A DNA stretch of 64,000 nucleotides from contig NZ_CP091110.1 of the NCBI RefSeq assembly GCF_021560175.1, forward strand, positions 4,776,501-4,840,500. Reading direction: 5' to 3'. The notes under the pieces were generated by a model, which was not told the origin of the DNA, searched no databases, and saw only the letters and a program-made list of their open reading frames with translations. The stretch comes from Neobacillus drentensis (GTDB lineage: Bacteria; Bacillota; Bacilli; Bacillales; Cytobacillaceae). The first letter of the stretch is position 1. Every line of letters starts with the position of its first letter. This document shows positions 18,025-26,669 of this stretch, piece after piece. The translations under genes and the position numbers were made by a program.

Positions 18025-18786
18025 CTATTTTTTTAAATAATAGAGCAGAATTCCTGTCGCAACGGCAACATTTAATGATTCACTTTTGCCGAAGATCGGG
18101 ATATATAGGTTGGCGGTTGTACTAGAAAGAAGATCCTTTGCTACACCATTGCCCTCGTTGCCTACGATAAGGGCAAACGAATCTCCACTGGAAATATCCG
18201 TATAGGCAGAGGCCTCTTCAAGTGCTGTTCCATAAACCGGTATACTTTTAGCTTGAAGCTTGTCTATCCATTCATGAAGGTCGCCCCTAATGATTGGCAG
18301 GTGAAAGTGGCTTCCCTGTGCTGACCTTAAGACCTTCGAGTTGTAAATATCGACACTGCCGCGTCCTACCACAACTGCATCAATCCCGGCCGCATCAGCT
18401 GTGCGGATCATTGTACCAAGATTACCCGGATCCTGGGCAGCATCTATTAATAAAAACGACTTTCCCTCCTCGGCCAAGGTTTCAGCCTTCTTACTTGGTA
18501 CACGACAAATCGCGTAAATTCCTTGAGGAGTTTCAGTCTCCGTTAATAATTTAGATATTTCTTCCGTAACGAGAGTGACTGGTGTAGAACTGACATCCCA
18601 GCGCGGCGGCAGACCTACCTGTTCCGAAACGATAATTTCTAATATCTGCTCACCTTGCTTGAGTGCTTCCTCTACTAAATGAAAACCCTCTATTATAAAC
18701 GACTCGGTTTTATCCCGCTCTTTTTTTGTTAAAAGTTTTCTCCATTGTTTTACCTTAGGATTATTGACAGATTCTATAAATTTCAA
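18025..18786 (-). CDS. ysgA: TrmH/SpoU-family RNA 2'-O-methyltransferase (YsgA)
   Basis: SAM-dependent RNA ribose methyltransferase of 253 residues. An N-terminal substrate-binding domain (about 1-95, with FIIEGFHLVEEAL) precedes the knotted SPOUT domain: AAQDPGNLGTMIRTADAAGIDAV motif 1, ALIVGNEGNGV motif 2 and IPIFGKSESLNVAVATGILLYY motif 3. The exact rRNA target is not determined from sequence. It lies upstream of the pheST promoter, as in B. subtilis, and diverges from sspI. Confidence 0.93.
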   Translation of the reverse strand: MKFIESVNNPKVKQWRKLLTKKERDKTESFIIEGFHLVEEALKQGEQILEIIVSEQVGLPPRWDVSSTPVTLVTEEISKLLTETETPQGIYAICRVPSKKAETLAEEGKSFLLIDAAQDPGNLGTMIRTADAAGIDAVVVGRGSVDIYNSKVLRSAQGSHFHLPIIRGDLHEWIDKLQAKSIPVYGTALEEASAYTDISSGDSFALIVGNEGNGVAKDLLSSTTANLYIPIFGKSESLNVAVATGILLYYLKK

Positions 18787-18906
18787 AACAGTTCTCCTTT
18801 AACTAACTCATATATTTTCTCATTATATCCTAAATATAGTACATAATAAAACCCAAACCTAGAAATCATAATATTGAAGAAAGGTTAACAAAAGGAGGAT
18901 GCTTAC

Positions 18907-19113
18907 ATGAACTTAAACCTACGAAATGCGATTCTTCACAACGTTTCCGGTAATACACAAGATCAATTACAAGATACAATCGTGGATGCCATTCAAAGTG
19001 GCGAGGAAAAAATGCTTCCTGGACTTGGGGTATTATTTGAAGTGATTTGGCAAAATTCATCTGAAGATGAGAAGAAAGAAATGCTTGAAACCCTTGAAAA
19101 AGGCGTGAAATAA
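18907..19113 (+). CDS. sspI: Small acid-soluble spore protein SspI
   Basis: Minor SASP made in the forespore. The 68-residue product begins [17 protein letters not shown] and contains [14 protein letters not shown], matching Bacillus SspI. AGGAGG precedes the ATG. A possible sigma-G promoter is CATAATA at 18842-18848 with TCATT 17 bases upstream; this is a weak call. A terminator follows at 19121. It is divergent from ysgA, the B. subtilis arrangement. Confidence 0.95.
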   Translation: MNLNLRNAILHNVSGNTQDQLQDTIVDAIQSGEEKMLPGLGVLFEVIWQNSSEDEKKEMLETLEKGVK

Positions 19114-19120
19114 TTTACAG

Positions 19121-19143
19121 GCTGCCAATTTGGCGGCTTTTTT
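19121..19143 (+). terminator. Terminator after sspI
   Basis: GCTGCC-AATTT-GGCGGC stem followed by six T bases, 8 bases after the sspI stop. Confidence 0.85.
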
Positions 19144-19155
19144 GTTTATAACAGT

Positions 19156-19270
19156 GCGCAATGTTGATTTCTTTGACAGACTTGAGAAAATAGGCCCTTG
19201 CTCGCGGTAATGACCTACTGTTTCATTGTCCTTCTGAACGAGAAATTCTCTAGTTCGGGCAATGAGCAAG
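19156..19270. repeat. Decayed array related to the 52-bp repeat
   Basis: Three units begin with GCGCAATGT (19156), CGGTAATGA (19205) and GGGCAATGA (19257), spaced 49 and 52 bases. The 19205 unit aligns without gaps to the 52-bp unit at 42845 at a little over half of its positions, and GGGCAATGAG recurs exactly from the 42793 unit. No NERD gene is next to it. I read it as an old, degraded copy of the repeat family found beside NERD gene 2. Confidence 0.5.
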
Positions 19271-19296
19271 AATAAAGTGGTGATTTCAACAAACAA

Positions 19297-19323
19297 ACCC
19301 CCGGCTAACACTAGCCCGAGGGT
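19297..19323 (-). terminator. Terminator after ysdC
   Basis: On the minus strand ACCCTCGGGCTA pairs with TAGCCGGGGGT (one bulge or mismatch) followed by TTTG TTTG, shortly after the ysdC stop. Confidence 0.75.
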
Positions 19324-19332
19324 CGTTTCATT

Positions 19333-20418
19333 TTATTCAAATGTAATCTTATCAACCGTTTCACGGTCTAAACGCTTAATAACCTCAACAATCAATTTAA
19401 CCGCATTTTCGTAATCATCACGATGAAGCATTGCTGCATGTGAATGAATATAACGAGTCGCAATCGTGATCGCAAGCGCAGGTACACCTTTATGAGTCAA
19501 ATGGATTGAACCCGCATCTGTACCACCGCCAGGGATGGATTCAAATTGATAAGGAATATTCAACTCATCGGCTGTATCCGTAACAAAGTCACGCAACCCT
19601 TTATGTGCCACCATAGAAGCATCATAAACAACTACCTGCGGGCCTTTGCCCATTTTGCTCATTGCTTCTCTCTCAGAAATTCCAGGCGTATCTCCGGCAA
19701 TACCCACGTCCACTGCAAAACCGATATCCGGCTCAATTTTGTAAGTAGCTGTCTTCGCACCGCGCAAGCCAACCTCTTCTTGAACATTTCCAACGCCATA
19801 AACCACGTTTGGATGCTCAACACCTTTCAGCTGTCTTAACACATCAATCGCAATCGCACAACCAATCCGGTTATCCCATGCTTTGGCTAATAACATTTTC
19901 TCATTGTTCATGACGGTAAATTCAAAATATGGAACAACCATGTCTCCTGGACGAACGCCCCACCCTTGTGCTTCTTCTCGGCTGGACGCCCCAATATCAA
20001 TGAACATATCTTTAATTTCAATTGGTTTCTTGCGGGCTTCTGCTGATAAGATATGTGGTGGTTTAGAACCGATAATACCTGTTACCTCACCTTGCCTTGT
20101 TACAATTGTGACGCGCTGAGCCAGCATAACCTGTCCCCACCAGCCACCAACGGTTTGAAAGCGAAGGAAGCCTTTGTCGTCGATTTGCGTTATCATAAAA
20201 CCAACTTCATCCAAGTGGCCGGCCACCATTATTTTGGGGCCGCCTTCTTTCCCCACTTTTTTGGCAATTAAACTGCCGATTCCATCAGTCGTGATTTCAT
20301 CCGCATATGGAGCTATGTATTGTTTCATCACTTCACGGACTTCACGCTCATTACCGGGAATACCTTTGGCATCTGTTAAATCCTTCAACATTGTTAATGT
20401 TTCGTCTAGTTTTGCCAT
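19333..20418 (-). CDS. ysdC: M42-family glutamyl aminopeptidase (YsdC)
   Basis: Cytosolic dinuclear-metal aminopeptidase/cellulase-family enzyme of 361 residues. Family landmarks are [12 protein letters not shown] (metal His and Asp), the WDNRIGC bridging Asp segment, [10 protein letters not shown] (catalytic Glu pair), [12 protein letters not shown] and [24 protein letters not shown] near the C-terminus. GGGGG precedes the ATG. Substrate preference cannot be read from the sequence; B. subtilis YsdC is the orthologue by position. In this genome ydeI-like and dut genes separate it from ysdB. Confidence 0.93.
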   Translation of the reverse strand: MAKLDETLTMLKDLTDAKGIPGNEREVREVMKQYIAPYADEITTDGIGSLIAKKVGKEGGPKIMVAGHLDEVGFMITQIDDKGFLRFQTVGGWWGQVMLAQRVTIVTRQGEVTGIIGSKPPHILSAEARKKPIEIKDMFIDIGASSREEAQGWGVRPGDMVVPYFEFTVMNNEKMLLAKAWDNRIGCAIAIDVLRQLKGVEHPNVVYGVGNVQEEVGLRGAKTATYKIEPDIGFAVDVGIAGDTPGISEREAMSKMGKGPQVVVYDASMVAHKGLRDFVTDTADELNIPYQFESIPGGGTDAGSIHLTHKGVPALAITIATRYIHSHAAMLHRDDYENAVKLIVEVIKRLDRETVDKITFE

Positions 20419-20594
20419 GTTTAAGCCCCCTAATAGGTATGTACGACCTTATTATACAAAACGAAACTGTCAAGCTACAAATTTTTGGTTCAAATAATCG
20501 ACGGCAGGGCCTATTTTGAGCTGATCGCCTTACTTTCAATCCTGCCAAGCGATTAAAGCAGCTATAGTCTAAATGGATATTTTATAAAAATGGA

Positions 20595-21188
20595 CTAATC
20601 ATTTAATCCTTTTCCATTGAGAATTTGCTGCACATACTTTTCAACCCTGGACACTCGAGTTTTGGATTGCTTGGGTTGAGCAAAATAAAGAAGGTATGCC
20701 CTTTGCCGTCCCGGTGTTAATGCTTCAAAAGCCGTTTTCAAAGCAGGAATCTCATCTAATTTATGTTGAAATTCTTCAGGAATAATGTAATCTGTATTCT
20801 TTTTAAAGTTCACTTCCAAACCATTTTTTTCAACTTCAATCGCTTCATAAATATAGTCTTTCAAGATCGTTTCCATTGTAACGATTTCTTGAACGTTGGT
20901 GAACCGAATCTGGCGCGCCGCCTGTACATTCTCCGTTTGTTGGATTAGAATCCCCTGGGAATCCTTTAACAAGGCACCTTTGTGAAACAGAAGGGCACAA
21001 TATTCTTTAAATCCATGAATTAAAACGATGTTTTTTTTCTCAAACGTGTAACAAGGATGCATCCACTTAAATTCTTCGGTCAGCTCACAGTCAAGAACAA
21101 TCTTTCTCAACTTCTCATATTCTTCCTTCCACTGTTTTGCTTTATTTAAAAATTCATCAACCTTAGGATTCGTTCTACTCTCTGTCAT
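20595..21188 (-). CDS. YdeI/OmpD-associated family protein (DUF1801-like)
   Basis: A 197-residue protein from the ATG after GGGAGGTG. The N-terminal DUF1801 fold (about 25-115) shows EFKWMHPCYTFEKKNIVLIHGFKEYCALLFHKGALL; the C-terminal bacteriocin-protection YdeI helical part shows IPEEFQHKLDE and the ending TPGRQRAYLLYFAQPKQSKTR, all given as short landmarks (TPGRQRAYLLYF is diagnostic). The function is unknown. B. subtilis YdeI has equal length but lies elsewhere on that chromosome, so this locus is an insertion relative to ysdB-ysdC. Confidence 0.88.
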   Translation of the reverse strand: MTESRTNPKVDEFLNKAKQWKEEYEKLRKIVLDCELTEEFKWMHPCYTFEKKNIVLIHGFKEYCALLFHKGALLKDSQGILIQQTENVQAARQIRFTNVQEIVTMETILKDYIYEAIEVEKNGLEVNFKKNTDYIIPEEFQHKLDEIPALKTAFEALTPGRQRAYLLYFAQPKQSKTRVSRVEKYVQQILNGKGLND

Positions 21189-21246
21189 CCAGAAACACCT
21201 CCCTTTAATTCTTCCTGCCATAAATTTTTCTGATTAAGTTCATAGC

Positions 21247-21693
21247 TTAGGAGTTGATTGTGGTCCCAGATGAACCAAAACCACCAGTTCCCCTTTCAGA
21301 TCCTGTTAATTCATCTACTTCGAAAAGATCAACTTTAGCAATAGGAGCAATTACCATTTGGGCAATTTTCATTTTCTTCTCTATGACAAAATCCTTTTTC
21401 CCATGATTAATAAGAATGATTTTAATTTCTCCTCTGTACCCTTCATCTATAGTGCCTGGACTATTTAAAACAGTAATAGAATGATTTAAGGCCAAACCAC
21501 TTCTTGGACGAATCTGAGCTTCCGTCCCTTTTGGCAATTCCAATTGAATACCTGTTTGTATGAGTGCTGCCTCTCCCGCTTTTATGACTTTCTCTTCTAC
21601 TGAGAATAAATCAAACCCAGCATCACCTTCATAAGCCCGATTTGGCAATAAAGCATCTTCATGAATTAATTTAACTTTAATCGTGTAGGTCAT
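21247..21693 (-). CDS. dut: dUTP diphosphatase
   Basis: Trimeric dUTPase that converts dUTP to dUMP, protecting DNA from uracil. The 148 residues contain the five motifs: [11 protein letters not shown] (1), RPRSGLAL (2), [18 protein letters not shown] (3, catalytic Asp), [13 protein letters not shown] (4) and the C-terminal [10 protein letters not shown] (5). All key residues are present. In B. subtilis dUTPase genes are prophage-borne; here it sits in core sequence between ysdB and ydeI-like. Confidence 0.96.
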   Translation of the reverse strand: MTYTIKVKLIHEDALLPNRAYEGDAGFDLFSVEEKVIKAGEAALIQTGIQLELPKGTEAQIRPRSGLALNHSITVLNSPGTIDEGYRGEIKIILINHGKKDFVIEKKMKIAQMVIAPIAKVDLFEVDELTGSERGTGGFGSSGTTINS

Positions 21694-21766
21694 AAGTATC
21701 CTCCATTCGTTTCAATTTATGTAATAGTAAGCTCATTCAAGAAATTATATCAAAACATAAAATTAG

Positions 21767-21792
21767 TGAAACTTCTGTTTTTCGTATCCGTA
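21767..21792 (+). promoter_or_regulatory. Sigma-W (ECF) promoter of ysdB
   Basis: TGAAAC (21767-21772), a 16-base spacer and CGTA (21789-21792) match the sigma-W consensus exactly. It lies 38 bases upstream of the ysdB start; ysdB is a known sigma-W regulon member in B. subtilis. Confidence 0.85.
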
Positions 21793-21829
21793 TTAAAAAG
21801 TATTATCGTGTAGGGTAGGGGGCATAACC

Positions 21830-22207
21830 ATGATCTGGTTGCTGCGTTTTATATTGTTGTTCTTACTTTTCTTCATTGTTTACTTGGGGATCAAATCTTT
21901 TTTCAACTCGTCCCGAAAACTTGAAACAGCTCGTAAACATAAACGATTTTTACTTCTGGATGATGAAGATATTAGAAAGAACTTCATGGTGACGTATCAA
22001 GGTGCTGTATTTGTTGGCGAAAAATATATGGGTGAAAAGGATAACGGCTTTGATGTTGTTTCAGTCTTTATTTGGCCTAACAATCCTGCTGCACTAAAAG
22101 GACTCATAAAAGAAGACTTCACTTTTCTAACAGAAAAAATACGTCAGAAATATCCGAATGCGGATATTCATTGGAAAAGTACGGTAAAGGGAATTTATAC
22201 AGACTAG
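21830..22207 (+). CDS. ysdB: Sigma-W regulon membrane-anchored protein YsdB
   Basis: A 125-residue protein with one N-terminal transmembrane helix (about 3-22, LLRFILLFLLFFIVYLGIK) and a cytosolic domain with ARKHKRFLLLDDEDIRKNF and EKYMGEKDN. It matches B. subtilis YsdB in length, topology and position next to ysdA and ysdC. Its function is unknown, but the exact sigma-W promoter upstream places it in the cell-envelope stress response. Confidence 0.88.
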   Translation: MIWLLRFILLFLLFFIVYLGIKSFFNSSRKLETARKHKRFLLLDDEDIRKNFMVTYQGAVFVGEKYMGEKDNGFDVVSVFIWPNNPAALKGLIKEDFTFLTEKIRQKYPNADIHWKSTVKGIYTD

Positions 22208-22225
22208 CCGCAGATCAAGCGGCTA

Positions 22226-22486
22226 CTAAATGATTATTTTTAAAAAGATTATGATCTCTAGGATGGCAAGGATAGGGAACCCTAGCTTAAAGGATGTGTG
22301 TTTTGTTTTATGACGGTAAAGCTGCATTCCTGCAGTGGTCCCAATTGCCCCGCCAAAGATTGCCACCATCCAAAGTGTCCTCTCACTAATTCGATATTCA
22401 TGCTTTTTGGCACGCTTTTTATCCTCTCCCATAATCAACAGCCCGACTAAGTTCATAACAATTACAGCGATAATGAATACTTTCAT
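22226..22486 (-). CDS. ysdA: DUF1294 membrane protein YsdA
   Basis: An 86-residue membrane protein with spans at about 2-20 and 66-84, and a shorter hydrophobic stretch near 40-55. The DUF1294 signature is visible: DKKRAKKHEYRISERTLW, GGAIGTTAGMQLYRHKTKH and FKLGFPIL. I place the start at MKVFIIAV, which follows GGGGA; upstream codons of the open frame overlap the rplT terminator. Function is unknown. It lies downstream of rplT behind a terminator. Confidence 0.88.
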   Translation of the reverse strand: MKVFIIAVIVMNLVGLLIMGEDKKRAKKHEYRISERTLWMVAIFGGAIGTTAGMQLYRHKTKHTSFKLGFPILAILEIIIFLKIII

Positions 22487-22506
22487 TCTTATTTCCCCTT
22501 TTATAG

Positions 22507-22538
22507 AAAAAGCCATCCTCATGATGAGAATGGCTTTT
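22507..22538 (-). terminator. Terminator of infC-rpmI-rplT
   Basis: Stem AAAAGCCATTCTCAT / ATGAGGATGGCTTTT on the minus strand with a U run, 4 bases after the rplT stop. Confidence 0.85.
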
Positions 22539-22542
22539 ATTA

Positions 22543-22902
22543 TTACTTATTGTACTGTTGTTTAGCTGTGTTTGCTAATTCAGCAAATGCGTTTGCATCG
22601 CTAATAGCAAGTTCAGAAAGCATCTTGCGGTTTACTTCGATACCAGCAAGCTTTAAGCCATGCATTAAACGGCTGTAAGAAAGACCGTTGATACGAGCTG
22701 CTGCGTTGATACGAGTAATCCAAAGTTTGCGGAAATCGCGCTTAACCTGACGACGGTCACGGAAAGCATATTGTAATGATTTCATAACCTGTTGGTTAGC
22801 AACTTTATATAATGTATGTTTTGAACCGTAATAACCTTTTGCTAATTTAAGAACTCTTTTACGACGTTTGCGAGTAACAGTACCGCCTTTTACACGTGGC
22901 AT
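22543..22902 (-). CDS. rplT: 50S ribosomal protein L20
   Basis: Early-assembly 23S rRNA-binding protein. The 119 residues begin [29 protein letters not shown] and contain [21 protein letters not shown], all typical. L20 is also the autogenous repressor that acts on the infC leader in B. subtilis. It is the last gene of infC-rpmI-rplT. Confidence 0.99.
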   Translation of the reverse strand: MPRVKGGTVTRKRRKRVLKLAKGYYGSKHTLYKVANQQVMKSLQYAFRDRRQVKRDFRKLWITRINAAARINGLSYSRLMHGLKLAGIEVNRKMLSELAISDANAFAELANTAKQQYNK

Positions 22903-22934
22903 GTAATTTCCCTCCTATAAATCGATCACTTATA

Positions 22935-23135
22935 TTATTTTACGTAAGTTAGTAGATGACGAATGCGTTTGAAATCGCCTTTTGAAACAAGACCTGATTT
23001 GCGAAGCTTACGCTTAGCTTTTGTAGATTTGTTAGCGAATAAGTGGCTTGTATAAGCATGGTCACGCTTTAGTTGACCAGAACCAGTTTTCTTGAAACGC
23101 TTTGCAGCGCCGCGGTGAGTTTTCATTTTTGGCAT
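22935..23135 (-). CDS. rpmI: 50S ribosomal protein L35
   Basis: A 66-residue basic ribosomal protein; [20 protein letters not shown] and the C-terminal [11 protein letters not shown] are diagnostic. Second gene of the L20-controlled operon, 17 bases after infC and 32 before rplT. Confidence 0.99.
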   Translation of the reverse strand: MPKMKTHRGAAKRFKKTGSGQLKRDHAYTSHLFANKSTKAKRKLRKSGLVSKGDFKRIRHLLTYVK

Positions 23136-23152
23136 TATGATTGTCCTCCTTA

Positions 23153-23668
23153 TTACTTATCGTTTTTAGGTGCTAAAACTAGGAACATGCTGCGTCCATC
23201 CATTTTTGGATGTGATTCAATGGTCGCAACTTCCTTGCACGCTTCGGAAAAACGGTCTAACACACGTTGACCGATTTCTTTATGGGTAATCGCCCGGCCC
23301 TTAAAACGGATAGACGCTTTTACCTTGTCGCCTTTTTCCAAAAATTTAATGGCATTACGAAGCTTTGTATTAAAGTCATGTTCATCTATTGTTGGGCTTA
23401 GACGAACTTCTTTAGTAGTAATAATCTTTTGATTCTTACGTGCTTCTTTTTCTTTCTTTTGATTCTCGAATTTGAATTTGCCATAGTCCATAATTCGGGC
23501 TACCGGAGGCTTTGCATTTGGTGCTACAAGTACCAAATCAAGGTTTACTCTTCCGGCGATTTCCAATGCTTCAAATTTGGTCTTAATCCCCAATTGTTCG
23601 CCATTCTGGTCAATTAAACGAACTTCTCGAGCACGGATGCCCTCATTCAACAACATGTCTTTGCTAAT
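23153..23668 (-). CDS. infC: Translation initiation factor IF-3 (AUU start)
   Basis: Binds the 30S subunit and checks start-codon pairing. The frame contains [18 protein letters not shown], and GGAGGTGG lies 9 bases before the ATT that encodes the first residue of ISKDM; the next ATG (MLLNEG) lies too far from it. An AUU start is the known rare infC start that lets IF-3 repress its own translation. The 171-residue product has the N-domain ([18 protein letters not shown]) and C-domain ([16 protein letters not shown]). The frame is open further upstream but has no ribosome-binding site. Confidence 0.95.
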   Translation of the reverse strand: MSKDMLLNEGIRAREVRLIDQNGEQLGIKTKFEALEIAGRVNLDLVLVAPNAKPPVARIMDYGKFKFENQKKEKEARKNQKIITTKEVRLSPTIDEHDFNTKLRNAIKFLEKGDKVKASIRFKGRAITHKEIGQRVLDRFSEACKEVATIESHPKMDGRSMFLVLAPKNDK

Positions 23669-23952
23669 AATTAGCCACCTCCAAGGTTTTATCAAGAATA
23701 CAACTTCTGGGGTACAAGAATAAGATCACCTTATTGTTTGACACCCTAGTTGATTGACAGGCATGAAATACTTTTAAAAGTGCTATTTCTTAAGTACACA
23801 AACAAAAAAGTGCGGATGAATACACCCACACTTTACAGAACATAAGTAATAAACAAAAAGTTCACGTAAAACCTGCCAACTGCTTAACTAGCGTCAATCA
23901 GGTGAGAAGCGGGTGCTTCTTCTTTTCCCAAAATTAAGTATTCAATTTTACC
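23669..23952 (-). promoter_or_regulatory. L20-type autoregulatory leader of infC-rpmI-rplT
   Basis: A leader of about 280 bases between promoter and infC. It contains an early GAAGCACCCGCTTC hairpin, the CACCTGATTGACG region, and an internal terminator AAAGTGTGGGTG / CATCCGCACTTT with a U run (23805-23834). This layout fits the Bacillus L20 leader, in which excess L20 favours premature termination. The nearest promoter is TTGACA-N17-TATAGT at 23959-23987. Confidence 0.85.
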
Positions 23953-23958
23953 TTAGTA

Positions 23959-23987
23959 ACTATATCATAGCGAAGATTACTTGTCAA
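23959..23987 (-). promoter_or_regulatory. Sigma-A promoter of the infC operon
   Basis: Perfect TTGACA (23982-23987), 17-base spacer, TATAGT (23959-23964) on the minus strand. Confidence 0.8.
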
Positions 23988-24088
23988 ACAAACTATTTTT
24001 CTTTGACAACGAAATTTATTGTAGCAAGAAACAAAAAATTATTCAATAGTTTTTTTTGAAAAAGCGAAAATGCCTTGTCTAAACATCA

Positions 24089-24117
24089 AAAAAAGAGAGG
24101 ATTACCCTCTCTTTTTT
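24089..24117 (-). terminator. Terminator after thrS
   Basis: Stem AAAAGAGAGGG / CCTCTCTTTT around a short TAAT loop with a U run on the minus strand, directly after the thrS stop. Confidence 0.88.
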
Positions 24118-24122
24118 GAAAA

Positions 24123-26057
24123 TTAACCACGTTTTACTTCTGCTTGAAGTGCAGTAAGGAAATCACCAAAGGCGATCGTTTCTGATTTCTGCTCGCCATA
24201 TTTCCGGACGTTGACAGCATTATCTTCCACTTCTTTGTCACCAACAACCAGCATATATGGTATTTTCAGCATTTGCGCTTCACGAATTTTATAGCCGATT
24301 TTTTCATCACGGCCATCTAATTCCACACGGAAGCCTTCGTTTTGCAGTTGTTCCTGAACTTGTTTCGCATAGTCATAATGTGCGTCAGGTGAAACTGGTA
24401 TCACTTGTACCTGTACTGGTGCAAGCCATGTTGGGAATGCCCCTTTGTATTCTTCAATCAAGTAAGCAACAAACCGTTCCATTGTTGATACAACGCCGCG
24501 GTGAATAACAACAGGACGATGCTGTTTTCCGTCTTCGCCGACATAATTTAAGTCAAAACGTTCAGGAAGCAAGAAATCCAATTGAACAGTTGATAATGTT
24601 TCGTCTTTACCTAATGCAGTTCTTACTTGAACATCAAGCTTAGGACCATAGAAGGCTGCTTCTCCCTCAGCTTCGAAATAATCAAGACCAAGATCATCCA
24701 TTGCATCTTTCAACATGCTTTGTGCTTTTTCCCACATCGCATCATCATCAAAATACTTTTCAGTATCCTGCGGATCGCGGTAAGAAAGACGGAATGAGTA
24801 ATCGTTAATATTAAAGTCTTTATATACTTCTAGAATTAAATTCACAACACGCTTGAATTCATCTTTAATTTGATCTGGACGGACGAAGATATGAGCATCA
24901 TTTAATGTCATCCCACGAACACGCTGCAATCCTGCTAAGGCTCCTGACATTTCGTAACGATGCATTAGACCAAGTTCCGCAATCCGAATTGGAAGCTCAC
25001 GATAGCTGTGCATACTGTTTTTGTACACCATCATATGATGCGGACAGTTCATTGGACGGAGCACTAATTGCTCGTTATCCATTTCCATAATCGGGAACAT
25101 GTCTTCATGATAATGATCCCAGTGACCGGAAGTTTTGTATAAATCTACGCTTCCCATAATTGGCGTGTACACGTGATCATAACCAAGACGCTGCTCTTTA
25201 TCGACGATGTAACGTTCAATCACACGGCGGATCGTTGCCCCTTTCGGAAGCCATAATGGTAAGCCTTGACCAACTAATTGGTTACTTGTGAAAAGACTTA
25301 ATTCTTTTCCGATTTTACGGTGGTCACGCTCTTTCGCCTCTTCTAATAAACGGAGATGCTCTTTTAAGTCTTCCTTCTTAAAGAAAGCAGTACCATAAAC
25401 GCGCTGCAGCATTTTATTATCGCTGTTGCCGCGCCAATAAGCACCCGCAATACTTAGCAGTTTAAACTCTTTAATTTTTCCAGTAGACGGCACATGTACC
25501 CCACGGCAAAGGTCGAAAAATTCACCCTGCTCATAGATTGTTACTGTTTCTTCATCCGGAATTGCTTCAATTAGTTCAAGCTTGTAAGGATCTCCAGCTT
25601 CTTTAAAAAGCTGTACTGCTTCAGCACGGCTGACTTCCTTACGAACGATTTCAATGTTTTCATTGACGATTTTCGCCATTTCTTTTTCAATCTTTGGCAA
25701 ATCCTCAGGTGTTAATGATACATCAAGGTCCATGTCATAATAGAAGCCTCCTTCAATAACCGGTCCAACCCCTAAATTGACATCAGGATATAGTCTTCTC
25801 ACCGCTTGTGCCATTAGATGGGCTGTACTATGGCGTAATACCTCTAACGCCTCATTTGATTCGGGTACAACGATTTCTATAGAACCGTCTTCTAAGATGG
25901 GACGGCGAAGATCAACCATTTGTCCGTTCCATTTACCGGCGATTGCCTTTTTCTTTAGGCCCGGGCTGATGGAAGCAGCAATATCTTCAGTTGTTGTTCC
26001 TTTTGGAAACTCCTTTACTGCTCCATCAGGAAACGAAATCTTAACAACATCTGACAT
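24123..26057 (-). CDS. thrS: Threonyl-tRNA synthetase
   Basis: Class II synthetase of 644 residues. Domains in order: TGS (1-62), the SAD editing domain with [16 protein letters not shown] and the later [10 protein letters not shown] (zinc-like editing site), the catalytic core with [13 protein letters not shown] (catalytic-site Cys) and GFYYDMD upstream, motif 2 [16 protein letters not shown], motif 3 [17 protein letters not shown], and the anticodon-binding domain from about 540. Nothing is missing. It is controlled by a T-box leader, but a GC-rich repeat lies between attenuator and start codon. Confidence 0.98.
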   Translation of the reverse strand: MSDVVKISFPDGAVKEFPKGTTTEDIAASISPGLKKKAIAGKWNGQMVDLRRPILEDGSIEIVVPESNEALEVLRHSTAHLMAQAVRRLYPDVNLGVGPVIEGGFYYDMDLDVSLTPEDLPKIEKEMAKIVNENIEIVRKEVSRAEAVQLFKEAGDPYKLELIEAIPDEETVTIYEQGEFFDLCRGVHVPSTGKIKEFKLLSIAGAYWRGNSDNKMLQRVYGTAFFKKEDLKEHLRLLEEAKERDHRKIGKELSLFTSNQLVGQGLPLWLPKGATIRRVIERYIVDKEQRLGYDHVYTPIMGSVDLYKTSGHWDHYHEDMFPIMEMDNEQLVLRPMNCPHHMMVYKNSMHSYRELPIRIAELGLMHRYEMSGALAGLQRVRGMTLNDAHIFVRPDQIKDEFKRVVNLILEVYKDFNINDYSFRLSYRDPQDTEKYFDDDAMWEKAQSMLKDAMDDLGLDYFEAEGEAAFYGPKLDVQVRTALGKDETLSTVQLDFLLPERFDLNYVGEDGKQHRPVVIHRGVVSTMERFVAYLIEEYKGAFPTWLAPVQVQVIPVSPDAHYDYAKQVQEQLQNEGFRVELDGRDEKIGYKIREAQMLKIPYMLVVGDKEVEDNAVNVRKYGEQKSETIAFGDFLTALQAEVKRG

Positions 26058-26123
26058 AATAACTCCTCCTTTAAATTTAAGCGCCTGAAGCCATTTGGAC
26101 TACAAAATCGCTTTAAAAAAATG

Positions 26124-26306
26124 GCTGTGTTAAAGGTTATTGTTAATTTTTAGCCTGTTGATTGGAGCGGAAGGCGGCGAAGACTCCTGCGGGAGTACGG
26201 GGCAGGGGAGACCCCACAGGCGCAAATGCGCCGAGGAGGCTCCCCGGCACGCCCGCGGAAAGCGAAGCCGCCTGGAGCCGAAATCAACAGTCAAGATTAA
26301 CACAGC
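26124..26306. repeat. GC-rich palindromic (REP/MITE-like) element, copy 1
   Basis: A 183-bp element with terminal inverted repeats GCTGTGTTAA (26124-26133) and TTAACACAGC (26297-26306). Inside, GTTGATTGGAGCGGAAGGCGGC pairs imperfectly with GCCGCCTGGAGCCGAAATCAAC, given here as landmarks (GGAGCGGAAGGCGGC / GCCGCCTGGAGCCG), and a core holds CTCCTGCGGGAG and GGCGCAAATGCGCC. Such GC-rich palindromes are common in Bacillaceae intergenic DNA. This copy sits between the thrS T-box terminator and the thrS start; the open frames over it are artefacts. A second copy lies at 62552-62789. Confidence 0.88.
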
Positions 26307-26597
26307 AAAAAAAATAAAAAAACCCGTCCCTAGGAATAGGGACGAGTTTTGATTAACACGTGGTTCCACCCAATTTTTCATTTTTAAAAAATCCATTAAA
26401 AATGACTTTGGTCAGGTAACGGCTGTGGCCGTCAACAATTACTTTCCCCATCAGAAAATGAAGAGTTCACTGCCGAAGTTTAAAGGTGGTAAGTATTTAT
26501 TCCGTGTTAGAAGACTTTCAGCCGGTGGTCTTCCTCTCTTTAAACCGTAAAGAAATACTGTTGTCCTTATCATTACTTTTACTACATATTTGCTATG
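26307..26597 (-). promoter_or_regulatory. T-box leader of thrS (tRNA-Thr sensing)
   Basis: The T-box TGGGTGGAACCACG lies at 26359-26372 on the minus strand and the terminator CTCGTCCCTA / TAGGGACGGG at 26321-26350 with a long U run. ACC triplets at 26485-26490 (in CTTACCACC) are candidate Thr specifiers. Uncharged tRNA-Thr should prevent termination. The element at 26124-26306 begins directly after the U run. Confidence 0.9.
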
Positions 26598-26603
26598 TAC
26601 GTT

Positions 26604-26632
26604 ATTATAATGATTTACTTTTAAAAATGCAA
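26604..26632 (-). promoter_or_regulatory. Sigma-A promoter of the thrS leader
   Basis: TTGCAT (26627-26632), a 17-base spacer and a perfect TATAAT (26604-26609) on the minus strand, putting the leader start near 26597. Confidence 0.78.
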
Positions 26633-26669
26633 GGTACATAAAACTAAATATTGACATGATTTTAAGATT

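Noticed and set aside
19057..19311. 84-codon minus-strand frame between sspI and ysdC
   Set aside because: It overlaps the end of sspI, its terminator and the decayed repeat array, and has no start signal.
26130..26396. Open frames over the GC-rich element upstream of thrS
   Set aside because: They follow the palindromic repeat and the T-box attenuator; codon content is unlike the neighbours and both copies of the element give similar false frames.
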